From the NCBI GenBank assembly GCA_963922205.1, contig CAWUHX010000115.1:372001-436000 (forward strand): a stretch of 64,000 nucleotides of DNA, given 5' to 3'. Numbering within the stretch: position 1 is the stretch's first letter; each line of letters begins with the position of its first letter. Shown here in pieces: positions 30,531 through 42,889 of this stretch. The notes under the pieces are model-generated. The model searched no databases. It saw only the letters and a program-made list of their open reading frames with translations, and had not been told where the DNA came from. The stretch is from Romanomermis culicivorax. Taxonomy: Eukaryota; Nematoda; Enoplea; Mermithida; Mermithidae. The translations under genes were made by a program, and so were the position numbers.

Positions 30531-30658
30531 AGGTAAAATGGGGTGACTTTGATCAGGCTCGACTTCACAGCAGAGGTTGTCTGCACAGTAAAAATGACCT
30601 GCTGATCTCAAATAGTTATCAAATGCCATACTCTGGTCAAAGTCACCCCACTTTATCT
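30531..30658. mobile_element. 128-bp miniature element, Tc1/mariner-like
   Basis: 26-bp terminal inverted repeats, AGGTAAAATGGGGTGACTTT... and the complement ending AAAGTCACCCCACTTTATCT, with 3 mismatches. It is flanked by TA on both sides (30529-30530 and 30659-30660). Confidence 0.8.
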
Positions 30659-30736
30659 TATTACTTTCGCTTCGGAAGAAAGAAATTTATTAAATGCAAA
30701 GAAATACAAGAGTAAATACGAATAATATAGAAAAGC

Positions 30737-31464
30737 TCATGGACGTGATAAAAGCACGTGCGAATTGAGCTTTAAAAAATGACTCAATTTAGATCGAAAA
30801 CGAGGCATATTGTTCGAACGAATGATATCATGGGGTAAGGAATTCCAAACATCAATACTTCGCAAGCAAGAGTCATGTTTTAAAGCATTAGAGTTATATT
30901 TCGGTTTATACATTTTAAATAAGTTGGAAGCGCGATAATTGAACGGACTCAAAGTGAAAAATAAATTGGGTGGAATAATTTTAAATTTCAAAATTAAGAA
31001 CATATATGATAAGTCGATACACGTACGTATAAGTGCAAGGTTATCAAGACCAGATTTGTCGAGGCGCTCCTTATAGCTTAAATCTTTATAACCAAAAAGT
31101 CTTTTTGTAAACCTTCGTTGAACTTTTTCTACGAATTTAGTATCCCCAACCAGACAAGGATTCCAGAGTGGTGAACCATATTCCGGAACAGGGAGAACAT
31201 AAGATTTATAAGCCCAGATTTTTAATTCATTGAAGTTAGAGTGAAAACATTTCAAAATCAAATTTGCCACACTAGATGCTTTTTAACCACATAATTACAG
31301 TGGGCAGTTGATGACAATTTTTCATTGTACATAACACCAAGATCTTTCATCTCTGAGACACTAGGAATCAGAAAATGGTTTATATAATACTCAACTTTGG
31401 GGTTATTACTCCCAAGATGCAAAACAGAGCATTTTTCCTGAGAAATAGATAATTGCCATTTCAA
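30737..31464 (-). pseudogene. 5'-truncated LINE reverse transcriptase fragment
   Basis: Two overlapping - strand frames (31464-31258 and 31270-30737) read as the end of a non-LTR reverse transcriptase of CR1/Jockey type: WQLSISQEKCSVLHLGS, SEMKDLGVMYNEKLS, then YVLPVPEYGSPLWNP, VEKVQRRFTKRLFGY and YKERLDKSGLDNLALIR. The frame shifts near 31260, and a stop lies just upstream of 31464. The 5' truncation is the usual fate of LINE copies. No poly(A) tail is evident. Confidence 0.85.
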
Positions 31465-31649
31465 TGATCATTAGCGCACAAGGTTTCATGGGATACGCGG
31501 ATTGATATTACTGTATCTCTTAATAACTCTTGCGCACCAAAATCCACGTGTATCAACTACTTTTATTTGCCTTGAACGCGAGCGAATTGTATTCGAATTG
31601 TATTTTTGTGTTATCGCAACAAATCTTTAAATTGTCAATGGCTGATTAA

Positions 31650-32608
31650 CACCGTTTTTATTTCCTCGATAATTTTTCCACATGAGAACCGGACCCAAAT
31701 TTTTTTCCTACTTTTTTCCTACGAATGCTTCTTTATGCATTTTAGAAGCATACCCAAGCATTTTCATGTGTTTGGATTCAGAAACCTTCAAAAATTAGGA
31801 AATAATAGAGAAAATTCTGGTTATGTTAGTCAAAATGAACTGATGAAGAATATATTGGTGTTCTACAAGAGCAGAGAAAGCATTTTAGCGACAGAGTTGT
31901 CATAAATTTGTCCTCTATTAATATTTCTGTGGTTCCGATTAGGATTATTCAATTTAATTTAATTCTTGCTGCGCGCCAGAAAAATTTTTGGGTTTTCACT
32001 TTCTAAAACGCTGGAAAATGAACCTTCACAACGTAGGAAGATAAATTAAAATCAGACTGCTGAAGTGTTATTTGTTCCTGATTCCGGCGCGGAGCGCCAG
32101 AAAATTTTTTCAGTTTTTATATTCTAAAACGCTGGAAAATAAATCTTTCCAACGGATATTCGTGAATAGAAGTTCTAAAATCACAGCCTAGAATGATGTC
32201 TCCAATTTACATTTTCAATAAATCCAAAAGTTCATGTTAAAAATGTTGGAAAAATTCCAAGCATCGAGAGGAAAAATTGAGAGAATTGATGAAAAATTAG
32301 GTTTTTTCGGCGAAATACTGACTGTTAACGATTATAAAATGAGACGAGCTAACTTGATTGATAGAAACTGTTGATAATTAATGAGTAGGTGGAAGTAGAA
32401 ATGCTAACGGCCGCGCTTGATAGAAAATAATGATTATTATACCCTGACCGGCGCAAAGCACCGGAAAATTATAAGATTTTGGCCTTCTAAAGTTCACCAT
32501 AACGCATCTTTCCGATTTTGAATTCCACAATGAGAACCATGCCCGAATTTTTTTTCCTCATTTCCAAATTTTTTTCTCCACAGACCCCATTTGAGGAAAA
32601 AAACGGTG
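31650..32608. mobile_element. CACCG-family element, copy D (simple unit, 959 bp)
   Basis: The ends are CACCGTTTTTATTTCCTC and GAGGAAAAAAACGGTG. Flanks CTGATTAA (31642-31649) and CTGATGAA (32609-32616) match at 7 of 8, indicating an 8-bp target duplication. The interior is the single unit found in copies A-C, with GGCGCGGAGCGCC (about 32084) and GGCGCAAAGCACCGG (about 32449) hairpins. Non-coding. Confidence 0.9.
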
Positions 32609-32616
32609 CTGATGAA

Positions 32617-33335
32617 TGAATAGAAATTCTTAATTTCCTCCGTTTCAGTAGCATTGGGAACCGGAATTTTAACTTTTGGTGTTTGATTCAAAATTAGCAC
32701 GGCCTTGGTTTCATTATCACCATGCTAAAAAAACCATATATACAAGTCATTCCAACAATTCAAACAACATCTTTATTTTTTCCTAAAATAATAACGTAAA
32801 TCTTGAAGACATTTGGTTCAATGTGTTTCTTACAATATTATGATCAAAAGGTTTCACGTCACCTAGAGCCTGACGTCCCTTTTGATCTTACTTGTAAAAG
32901 GTCTGACTAGTTGGGTACACGATAAAAGCCACTGTTAGAGGGAGGGAGTAGCCAACTTTCCAAGGTTTTTGTGGAGGAGTTAACAAGTGTTCGAAAATGC
33001 GTTTTTTCGATCGAAATAATGGAGAAAACACACCCTTGATCAATGATTTTTTCATCAAAAGTGATACTGAGAATTATATGGGCGCGAAGTACGGGAAATT
33101 TTCCGCTTTTTGACCAATTTTTGCTCCGGGAATGTCATTTTCGGCCAAAACTAGGTATTTTTCTTCGATTTCTGGCCGACTAGCCAATAGTTGTTGTCGA
33201 CGACCAGAAATTGGGGAACGAAGTCGTCGACAACTGACTACACGATTGAAAATTTTGGGGGTCCTTTCCCTCAATATCCCCATCTACATGTGTGTTTTTG
33301 TTTATGGGGCTTCATATCAATAGGTGAATTTTTCG
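32617..33335. other. Intergenic spacer with an inverted repeat
   Basis: No gene visible. Contains the hairpin at 33193-33234. Confidence 0.5.
33193..33234. repeat. 12-bp inverted repeat GTTGTCGACGAC / GTCGTCGACAAC
   Basis: Perfect arms at 33193-33204 and 33223-33234 with an 18-nt loop; each arm contains GTCGAC. Unknown role; possibly the end region of a degraded element. Confidence 0.75.
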
Positions 33336-33343
33336 TATCCGTC

Positions 33344-33613
33344 CATACCTGTTATTGGAGGGGGTTGGGAGACCCCCCACCCCCAACTTGGTCAGCCCTA
33401 TACCCACCCACCCCCCCAAACTTGGAAAAATTGAAAAAAAATTGAGAAAAAAGCGGATTTTTTGGCCTTTTTTTGGGGAAATTTTCGAAATTGTTTCGCC
33501 TTTTTTGGAGGTTTTTCGACCGTCGTCCCCAAAATTTTGAGAATGTCGGGACCCCCACCCCGAAATTTCGGGTTTACCCTCCCCCCAAACTGGTCGGACC
33601 TCTTACAGGTATG
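33344..33613. mobile_element. G-tract miniature element, 270 bp
   Basis: The ends are CATACCTGTTATTGG and CTCTTACAGGTATG, with a perfect 8-bp duplication TATCCGTC (33336-33343 and 33614-33621). The G and C tracts are shorter (4-7 nt) and broken, suggesting an older copy or a subfamily. Confidence 0.9.
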
Positions 33614-34223
33614 TATCCGTCGACGCATCCTTTGACGCAATACCGAAAATTTTCCAACGCCTGGCGCCGAATTTTTGATTATTTATAATTTTTGGTAACA
33701 TTTCTAGTGCGCGCTTAAAAGATTTCGTCCTAGTATGTGCTTAAGGCTATTAAATATCAATATGTTCGTGATAAAAGTTTAATCTTGTATGGTTTTATGA
33801 TATATTTGCTAAAAATCATGACTTTTCTTGATTATTTTCAAAAAATCTCCTTGCGGCCTTTAAAACACTTCGAATTTTATGGACATAAACTTTTTGACTT
33901 TGGAAAAAGATTAAAACATCATCAGCTCAGCATAGGACAATAACCGAAGCTCTAGTTGTTTGGGGAATCCAAATTCTTTGTTACGTGCCCAATGTTTGGA
34001 TTTTAGTTTGTCTGATAGAAAATTCATTGAATTCACTGAAAAATAATTAGCTATTATCGAATTTAAAAAACGTTTTCTGTACACCCTGATCAAGAGCTGT
34101 TGAAATATCCTTCGGAACAAACTTTCTCAGTGATGATTTTTATAATTTTCAGCCTCGTGTAATTACTATACGTATAACGAACGACAAAAGTAGTTATATC
34201 CATTTTTAACAATCACTTACGCA

Positions 34224-37200
34224 ATGCCCTTTTACACTTGCGGTCCAAACGAAGCGCTTGTCGTTTCAGGTAACTATATAAAGGGTGGGTAAGATAAAAA
34301 AGGTGACCGGTGCTGACTTTCATAACTTTTGAATGGATGAAGCTTTTTTTAAAGGGAATAGCTGCATTAAAATCCCCTATTTGTCTTTGTTGTTAGGGCT
34401 AAGTAAGTTGTATGCTCCTAGCCTTAATGGTTTTGACATAGACAGAAATTTAGTAGAGGTGATCATTTTCCAAAAAGTAAAAGTTGTGAAATCAAAGTAA
34501 AAGTTGTCGTATAGTGAAAAGGGCTTTATAAAGTTGTTTAGACACACGAATACGCTAAAAATCACCCAAATTTGTAACTTACGCGTAATTTAAAGTCATC
34601 AGTTTCTTGTTTCAATATGGGCAAAATTTCAGCAAAATCAAAAGCTTTTGTTTTGAAATTGATTGAATGCGGTTATGGTGCAAAGGGAATCCATTGACAA
34701 TTTTAAAATAGGATTAAAATTAGTGGTGAAACAGAACGGAGAAAAATCGAAACGGCTCATTTATAGTTTTTAGCTATTATATGGTTCTTATGATTGTATC
34801 TATTTTACTTTTTTCTGTTATGAAACATGTTGATGTTTGTAAATTTATTTTTTCTTCATTGTAAAAAATCGATGCTTAATAATTTTGATTCCAGTCAGTC
34901 AATATTTTAGCAAACTGGCTGAAGCTCTGCAGTTTTTATGCCAGATGTTTCATCTATCGACGGTAGTAAATCACATTAAAAAGGCTTCAGCCATTCGAAA
35001 GCTATGAAAGTCAGCACCGATCGCCTTTTTTGGCTCACCCTGTATATTTGTATTATACATTAAACACATGTTTTTGATATTTCTGTGTTTGTAGATAGTA
35101 TTCTCGTTCTTCAGGTTGTTGCTACAGTAAGCCGTTTTATTGCGCCGGTGGTCGCGTATGGGTATGGCCAAGCATTCAACAAATCCAGAAAATCAGTCTT
35201 ACGACGATGACTTTGGTTGTCGAAAGTCCCCGCGTTTATACGAAAAAAGGTGTTTCAGTTTCCGTGACCGGGATTGCTCAGGTCTCTAAATTTTGAAATA
35301 ATTAGCAGGGAGTATTCTCTCAATTTTCTAATTTATATTCTTCATCTAGTCTTAGAATATAACGTAATCGTAAATATTTAGCCTTCTAGTTTAGATTCTT
35401 TTTTATTCCAGGTAAAAATCTCCGGTCAAAATAAGGAGATGCTAGCGCACGCATGTCAACTTTTTCTTGGTAAAAGCGAACGTGAAATCGCCCAAATCTC
35501 TTTAGAAACGATGGAAGGTCATCAGAGAGCAATAATGGGCTTGATGACCGTCGAAGTAAGCTTCCTCCTCCATTCAATATTTCCCTCAAGTTTCTCATTT
35601 ATGAGTTCTATAAGGAAAGATGGCTTTATAATATTTATCATTTTCAAACATGTATTCCAGGAAATTTATCAAGATCGTCAAAAGTTTGCCGAAAAAGTCT
35701 TCGAAGTTGCTTCGTCGGATTTGTTGAACATGGGTATAGCTGTCGTAAGCTACGTTTTAAAGGACGTCCGTGATGAAGAAGTGAGTTTTCATTTAACGAA
35801 GTTCTGAGATCTTTGGTTGATCAGCCGTGTTTCTTATTGGCAGGGTCATAAGTTGTAGCAATGCAACAAATAATAATTTTCACTTTTCTCTAGTTCAGTT
35901 AGCCATAATTTGATTTATTGAGCATTAAATTGGAAGCGGTCATTGCATCGCTTAGTGCTTTTCTTCTAATGAACTTATCATACTAAATTAAATAACTTAT
36001 TTTGTTTACAAAAGTGTTTAAGTAATTTTTGTCCATTCAGAGACATCATTTAGGAATTAAGCAGTCGAATTAGTAAAAAATTTGGTGGGAAAGCGACGTG
36101 AAACAGCAAAAAATATCAAAATGACAATTTTGATAACTGAATAACCGAAAACTTAAAAAATTACTTTTTATGATACCATCCTGATTTTAAATATTTTATG
36201 TCAATAGTCAAGTATCGTCTTTTTTAATTTATCTGATAAGTTTTTCAAAGCTGATAAATATCCTCATATACTCCAGAAAACTGCAAAGTTCTTTCGTGAT
36301 TCCATTTTTCCACATTCGAGTTCGGAACGAGTAGTACCACAAGATGTTTGATTAGTCGAGTTAGAATATGTAATAGTTCCATCCTTGAAAGCTGTCCAAA
36401 ATTTAGGAAAGATTGTTATTGAAAAAGCTTAATCTTTAAAATTCGAAATAATGTTAAAAAATTACTTTTTTTATAAAATTTCATACGTATAGCTATATCA
36501 TGAATGAAACGTTTAAAAATTCTTTGGCGTTTCTGCCTTTTTCTACTGCAAAATACATAGATTTTTATCAGCTTTTGTTTATCCTAAACTGTGAAATCCC
36601 ATACTCTATCACTACGATAGCCATGCTTGGTAAATCTGATGTTGATAGTCTCCGAAGATTCCTTGGAAATTGATGTGGCACCTCTCCAAATCATGTATGA
36701 GTTTTACCGAATTTTTCGCGTTCGTGATCGATCTTGAGTTGTTTAGTTCATCTTCAATCAAGAATTCATTGCTTGGTAATTGTTCAATCTTACCCAGAGG
36801 ACGTTTTGTACAATAAATTTTTCCACTCGGAAGGTTTCTCAAATTACATGGGCTATGATATAAAATTGGTATTGATAATTTTCTATTAAATGTACGATAA
36901 GGTAAATTTTGAAAGAACCCTAATCTTTAATAATCACTTACGAATAATTTTAGTTACAATCTTGACATTTTTAGCATTATTTGCAATCTTTGGGCATGAG
37001 TCGAACTGCCGAAGTCAAACGAGACGCTCGAATAGGCGAAGCCGAAGCTAATAAAGATGCTAAAATTAGAGTAAATGTTTCCTAAACCGCGCGTTTTCCA
37101 TTTTTTGATTTCTCTGTTTTATAAGGAAGCTTTAGCCGACGAAAAACGGTTAGCCGCCAGGTATAACAACGACGTTGGTATTGCTAAAGCTAAGAGAGAT

Positions 37201-39556
37201 TACGAATTATGTCAAGCCGAATACGATCAACAAGTTCAAGCACAGAAAGCTGTGGCCGATCTTTCCTATTCGTTGCAGGTTTCTAATTGTTACTTATCCG
37301 TAAAAATGATCTCTTGGGAAAACTTGAGTTTCCAAAAAATTATTGTATATATTTGATAGTTCTTGATTGTGCAAATTTACGTGGACTTAGTTTTCCTGTC
37401 TTAGTATATTGGTCTAATTTCGAAAAATGAAAAATTATTTTCTTAATTCTTTCATTTTATTTTATCTTCATTTTATAGGGCTTAATTCAAATCGTGATCC
37501 TGCATTTTCAAAATTTCAAATGTTTTATGGCGTGGAGCTATTGGTTTGTTTTGTCGTGCTGAATGTTTCTTTAAATCGTTCTGCAAGATTTGTGTAAAAA
37601 GTTCAACGTCTTCATTTTAGGCCGCTAAAATAAAACAGAAAATCAAAGAAGAAGAAATGCAAGTTAAAGTTGTAGAACGTACTCAGGCTATTCTCCTACA
37701 AGAACAAGAAATACAGCGGAGACAAAAAGAATTAGACGCTACGATCAAGCGGCCGGCGGAGGCAGAAAAATTCAAAGCTGAAACTTTGGCCGAAGCCGAA
37801 CGACAGCAAATTATTTTGGCGGCGCAGGCCGACGCCGAAGCTATAAAAGTGAATAATTAGAGAAGTTTCGTGAAATTATTACTCCGCTCAAACACAATTT
37901 CTTTTTTTCTGGAAATTATCAGTCATGAAATTTTTTTTCGAAATTTCTTCTCGAATGAAAAAAGTATTTCGCATCGAAGATTTTTTGGTAGTTTCTAATT
38001 CAATTATGCTTACGTAATTTAATGCGAATCGAAAATTGGAAGATTTTAACCCTGAAGATGAATTTCAAAAACTAGCATGTATTGTCTAATAAGTGTGGCT
38101 TGCATAGAGAATATTTTCAGATGAGAGGCGAAGCAGAGGCTTTCGCTATTGAAACTAAGGCAAAGGCCGAAGCGGAACAAATGGCCAAAAAGGCCGAAGC
38201 GTGGAAAGAGTATAAAAACGCTGCTATGGTCGACATGTTTTTGGACGTTTTGCCGAAAGTAATCAATGGAATTTTCATTTGTCTAGCTTTTCATTTGCAT
38301 CAGTGGAAGAAGTCTCATGCTTTATATTTTTCCGGCGTTTTTATTTTGATTACAAATTGTTTTACGTTGTTCCAGGAAAAATTTTTTTCGATTAATAATT
38401 TTCAGTTTTTGAGAACTTTTGCTTTCGAAATAGTACGCAACTCAAGAACATTGTGTTATGCATTCGATTCTCTTCAGGTTGCCGCCGAAGTTGCTGCCCC
38501 GTTCACTGAAGGAGTGAAGCAAGTAAGTCTCTAGACGATTGATTTGTATATGATGATTTCCTTAGTTTCTGAATACCATTTGAGTAACGATCCTCATCAT
38601 CCATATGTTGAACGTTGAGAAATTTTTTTAGAAGGCATATATATCGCTCAGTTGATCGATATCTATGCTTTTGAAAGGATTTTTTCCGTCCTGGGACTAG
38701 TATTAGTTCCCCGCATCAATTTAAATCTATTAGGAAGGTGAAATAAACGGCTTTTGTCTTTCGGCTGTAACTAACTATAAATAAATCAAGTGCTATTCAA
38801 GAACAGTGTGCACAGTAGGTTCAATTGCATATCGCCAAATGATCCATGCTCATTAACATTTTGAATCGTCAATACGTTTTACTCATAATGGTAATATGGT
38901 TCTTATTCCCTAGTCGTTCTTCAATTTCATTTTGTGGCTATAATTACTGACAAAAAATTGTCAAAATTGGTAAAGACCCCATGTTTTTGCAAAGCAATTG
39001 ATGTTTGTCTCTAAAGAATTAACTTTAAACATATGTGGTTCATTTTCAGCTTTTCAGGTTACGTTTCTCAGTTGTTTATGTTTTCAAGCACTGAAAAATC
39101 TAGAATTGAAGAAACCATAAACAAGATAATATGAGTTTTTCTGAAAAGATGTAGTCTTCAAGTGAGTATCCAATGAGGTGTAAGGATTCAGAAAAAATGC
39201 TTACATATTTTTGGTTGCCCGCCATTTTCCTATGTTGCTTCAGCAAATCAATGCAAATCGAAGTTCTTAGCAAAATATCGAAATTCATCAGCTCTTCTGA
39301 AACTGAACTTATTTTCTTCCCTTCTCACCATTGCACCTTATTTTTAGATTACGATGGTATCGACTGGCAAAGGTGAAATGGGCGCCGCTAAACTGACCGG
39401 CGAACTAATGGACATTGTCACTAGTGTTCCCGCTATGGTGTCGAAAATGACCGGCGTTGATTTGACCCAGGTCTTCGAACAGAATTATACATTTCTCAAA
39501 TAACATCAACATTCATTTTAAACTTTTTATAGGTCACTAAACCTCGAGGATTTTGA
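34224..39556 (+). CDS. FLOT1: flotillin-1, complete
   Basis: Eleven exons: 34224-34269, 35115-35281, 35412-35555, 35661-35780, 36975-37070, 37126-37278, 37621-37848, 38121-38258, 38478-38522, 39348-39470, 39533-39556. They join in phase to 427 residues, the length of human FLOT1. Flotillins are lipidated scaffold proteins on the inner face of membrane microdomains, working in endocytosis and signalling as hetero-oligomers with flotillin-2. Seen: [28 protein letters not shown], a SPFH/PHB region with [41 protein letters not shown] and MGIAVVSY; then the long Ala/Glu-rich coiled coil with EAEAKRD-type repeats, RKPAEAEKF-like KRPAEAEKF and [28 protein letters not shown]-terminus [15 protein letters not shown], ending QVTKPRGF. 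The last short exon is chosen because it restores the family C-terminus; reading through 39471 would end [11 protein letters not shown] instead. Confidence 0.96.
34279..35044. mobile_element. mariner-like element with long terminal inverted repeats
   Basis: It lies in flotillin intron 1. About 65 bp at the left (AAGGGTGGGTAAG...GGTGCTGACTTTCATAACTT) are inverted at the right (AAGTCAGCACCGATCGCC...GGCTCACCCTGTA). Near 34619 a short frame, [20 protein letters not shown], resembles the N-terminal helix of a mariner/IS630-type transposase and soon hits a stop, so this is a deleted, inactive copy. TA flanks are likely but ambiguous. Confidence 0.7.
35781..36974 (+). other. Flotillin intron 4
   Basis: About 1.2 kb, AT-rich, no recognisable repeat or exon. 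Confidence 0.6.
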
Positions 39557-41412
39557 GAGATTAATGCGTTATTTTTACGAAAAAAACCGGTCTTTATGTC
39601 TTAACGTCGATTTTTTGTGCGTGGCGCTTTTGGTAATTTTATGATGCACATATACCATCAGCTGCTGGTGAATTCTATCAATTCGCTGTCACTGCTCTTT
39701 CACTGTAACTTTTTTTTACGCAGAAAGTGAATTTTTATATCAAAAATGTTGTTTTGAGTAGAAATGTATTTAATAATATCAAATGCATTGAAAATACTAG
39801 AAATGGAATGATAAATTGGAAATTTTGTAAACTTTTTACAAAAAATGTAATTTTTGTTCTTTCTATGGGCACAGTTCTATCCAAATCAAAATTGGATAAA
39901 CATGATGTCTTAATCATTTCGGTTTACCCATTGTTATAAAGAAGTTGCGCCTTCTCTCTACAGTAGGTGTAAAGTTTTTTACTTCTTGAAAATTGCGTGT
40001 CAATTTGAACCTGCGTACCGGCTGTCATTTCAAAGTATATAGACTATAGAGGCTTCACGGCACTAAGTGTTAACCGAAAAACCCCATTCTTGTAAAAACT
40101 GATTGTGCATGAATGTTATGGCCCAGAGATGCTATTACGTTAATTTGTTCATAAAAAGTAATTGATTGTATCGTTTTAGAAACATTATTGTCCGAGGTTC
40201 GACGGCATCGCATTTTATTGTTCGTATATACCCAACGAATGTAATTAAGTCTTTTTTGAAAATTAGTCTGCTTCGCAAAATTGCCGATAGCTTTTTGAAA
40301 TCGTCGTGAACTTTTGCGAACGCATTGTCTAGAAAAAACTGAAATAACTCTGATTCGTGTCGCTTTTTTTTAGCTTCTGCCCAAAATATTCTCTTCTGCT
40401 TTTCTGCTAAATTTATATGATCTGACGATGGATCCTGACTAAATAATGTTAATTTATAGTTCGCTTCATGTGATTCGTTTTGCTGCATAAGCAATAAAAT
40501 TATTATCATTTCTTGTGTCTATCGTTGATATTGCATGTTCAATTCAAAAACTGAAACTGGCGTAGTGTCCGATTTTGACGTTTGAGGTCATATCGCCCGT
40601 TTTTCCTCCTTGTAATCATATTTTGGAAATATGAATACATTTTATTCTTGTAGAACAAGATTTGCTGTTTGAAAATTTCTTTTTTGAAACAATCATATCG
40701 GAACACGAGGAATTAACACTTATTGTTCCTTGAATACAACTGGAGCATTTCGGTTCTCAAAGACGTTAGTCAATTTCCCAGCTTTCGTAATCCATATCTC
40801 CATTCTTTGTATTTTATTTGGCATGTTGTTTTTACAGAGCAGTTATCGGTTGATGCCTGACGGCCAGCTGATTTTTACTGCATTGTACATAAATTCTACA
40901 ATAACAAATATACTGATTGAGCTTTTCGTGGTCTTTTTGGTATGGGAGCGCTTTGAATAAAATAAAAACATTTTGCTCGATAGACCGGAAAATATCCAGA
41001 AGACATAGGAAAATGCACATCGTCGGTACCAGAACAAAACCATGGAAATCACATTTTTGGAAAAGTTTGACTTTTTCAGCTTTTCGTATGCTATCGGTGA
41101 CTCGGTATGAGGTATTATCAAAACCATATACTGCATACATTTAACATGTTAAACCCAATCACGGATATGGTAGGCTACGGCCGTGGTACCGATGATCTGT
41201 CTACATATAAATCGTTTAGCAGCCAATAGTATTGTGGCTTTGTGGACTTGATGAAATTCATCTTGTGTGATTAAAATCGTTCGCGATAATTTATATACGT
41301 CGAATAAAAGCACAATAGATCAGTATCACAGAATTTCTACAAATCGACGTATCTGAGTTACTTGTGAACAACGTTGCTACAAATATAAAGTAGATAAAGT
41401 TGAACAGAGTAA
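39557..41412. other. Intergenic, downstream of flotillin
   Basis: No gene supportable. A 124-codon - strand frame (40135-40509) has no recognisable domain. No AATAAA is close to the flotillin stop. Confidence 0.5.
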
Positions 41413-41636
41413 AGGGTCATTCATACTCGCCTTTTTCGACGGAACCGATCGCCAACAGCTTGAAATGTTCAGCCTGAAAATCAACTTTCGATCGCAAAGG
41501 ATAACTGCAATTTTCTAGAAAATGACTGACGGTAACCCCCCAACCGAACGGAAGGAAAATTTCCCTTTCATTCGGTGACTTTGCGTCGATTGCATTCCAT
41601 TCCGTTCCGCCGAAAGAGGCAATTGTAAATGACCCT
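41413..41636. mobile_element. 224-bp PIF/Harbinger-type miniature element
   Basis: Terminal inverted repeats of about 38 bp: AGGGTCATTCATACTCGCC... and its imperfect complement ending GGCAATTGTAAATGACCCT. The 3-bp duplication TAA flanks both ends (41410-41412 and 41637-41639), typical of PIF/Harbinger. The inner parts also pair (CGGAACCGAT / TTCCGTTCCG). Confidence 0.8.
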
Positions 41637-42889
41637 TAAGAATGCGATGAAGCTGAGCCCCATCCGGTACATGATCTCATGAGAGAAGATCTTTTTGTCA
41701 ATAGGCCATATTTACACTAAAATTAGCATCAATGAAGTCTACAGTGATCAGTTTTTCTATACCCCATCTTAGCAATGAGAAAAATTTGAAGGATAGAGAC
41801 ACGCATTGGACAGAAGCACTAAAATATGTAATCTCAATTAGACGGAACGTTTATTTCTGATACCCCATGAAATATATAGTTCTGAACTTCGAAAGCTGTC
41901 AAAAGTTCGAGAAAGCCTTCCTGTGAAAAACTCTCATTTCAACTAGAGCTTAGTCGAATACGATTTTCCACTTTTCCATAGCTGTTCTATATCCTGAAAT
42001 CACAGGTAAGCTTTCGATTGTTTAGCATCATTTATGCATAAAACAGGATTGTGGGTTGCTAGGCTATTGAATGCACTATAACACGCATGATTTCAGAATT
42101 TACACCATTTTAATAGTTTTTTCTGTTATTTTTTGTTAGTAATTGAATCCGGCATAGCTTATATTTGTTTAACAAGGTTCCGATAGAAAAAAATGTCACA
42201 TTTTTAACGAAGATCGATCGGACCATGGAAATTGTTTCTATTTTAAAAAGTCTACGTGCCTCGCTTTCCCAATGTTCAGTTATGCGTACATTTGTGAAAC
42301 TATTCTTTTTTTGAACTTTTTCTTTAGCCTCATGAATCATCATATCATAACTTCGTATGACATAGCTGAGGATCGCAAAAATGGGTTGAAAAAAACATTG
42401 TAAGCTGAAAGGCATACGGTGATGGACTATAAGCTTTTCACACTCCTTGTAAGATTTTTTTTGTAGATGTGAAAAAACGATAATAAAAATTTTTGTGATG
42501 ATCAAGTAATCATGAGGATGGAAAATTGTTGAACAAGTACAGTTGTATGAAGCTTTTCTTGTCCAATAAAAGGACGATACATCAGCAGCAAAAAAAGTAC
42601 GGAAGGTCGGCAAAGTTTCACTAATGTTTAAGCACCCCTAACTCGGTCAAAAAAGTTGATAAACCATTTTTAATCGTGTTTTTGGATAGATCTATCGATG
42701 GATTGGGTGTTTTTGAATAAAGACATTCTTGCTCGCCTTTAAAATTCGTCATCTGGGTGGGATCAAACTCTTCATTGTTGAGTTTTGTTTATTTTTTTAT
42801 CATTTATCATTCACACTATGTCTATCGACTTTTTGTTTTCTTATTCTGTTTTCTATAACATACAATTTTCCTCCTAATCCTCGTATTTT

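Noticed and set aside
40135-40509. 124-codon frame on the - strand
   Set aside because: Lys-rich and helical but without recognisable features or gene structure.
42110-42613. 167-codon frame on the - strand
   Set aside because: No domain, no supporting splice partners, composition like its AT-rich surroundings. A short stretch (FVKNVTFFSIGTLLNKYKL) resembles a translated + strand stretch near 39840, perhaps an old repeat, but too weak to call.
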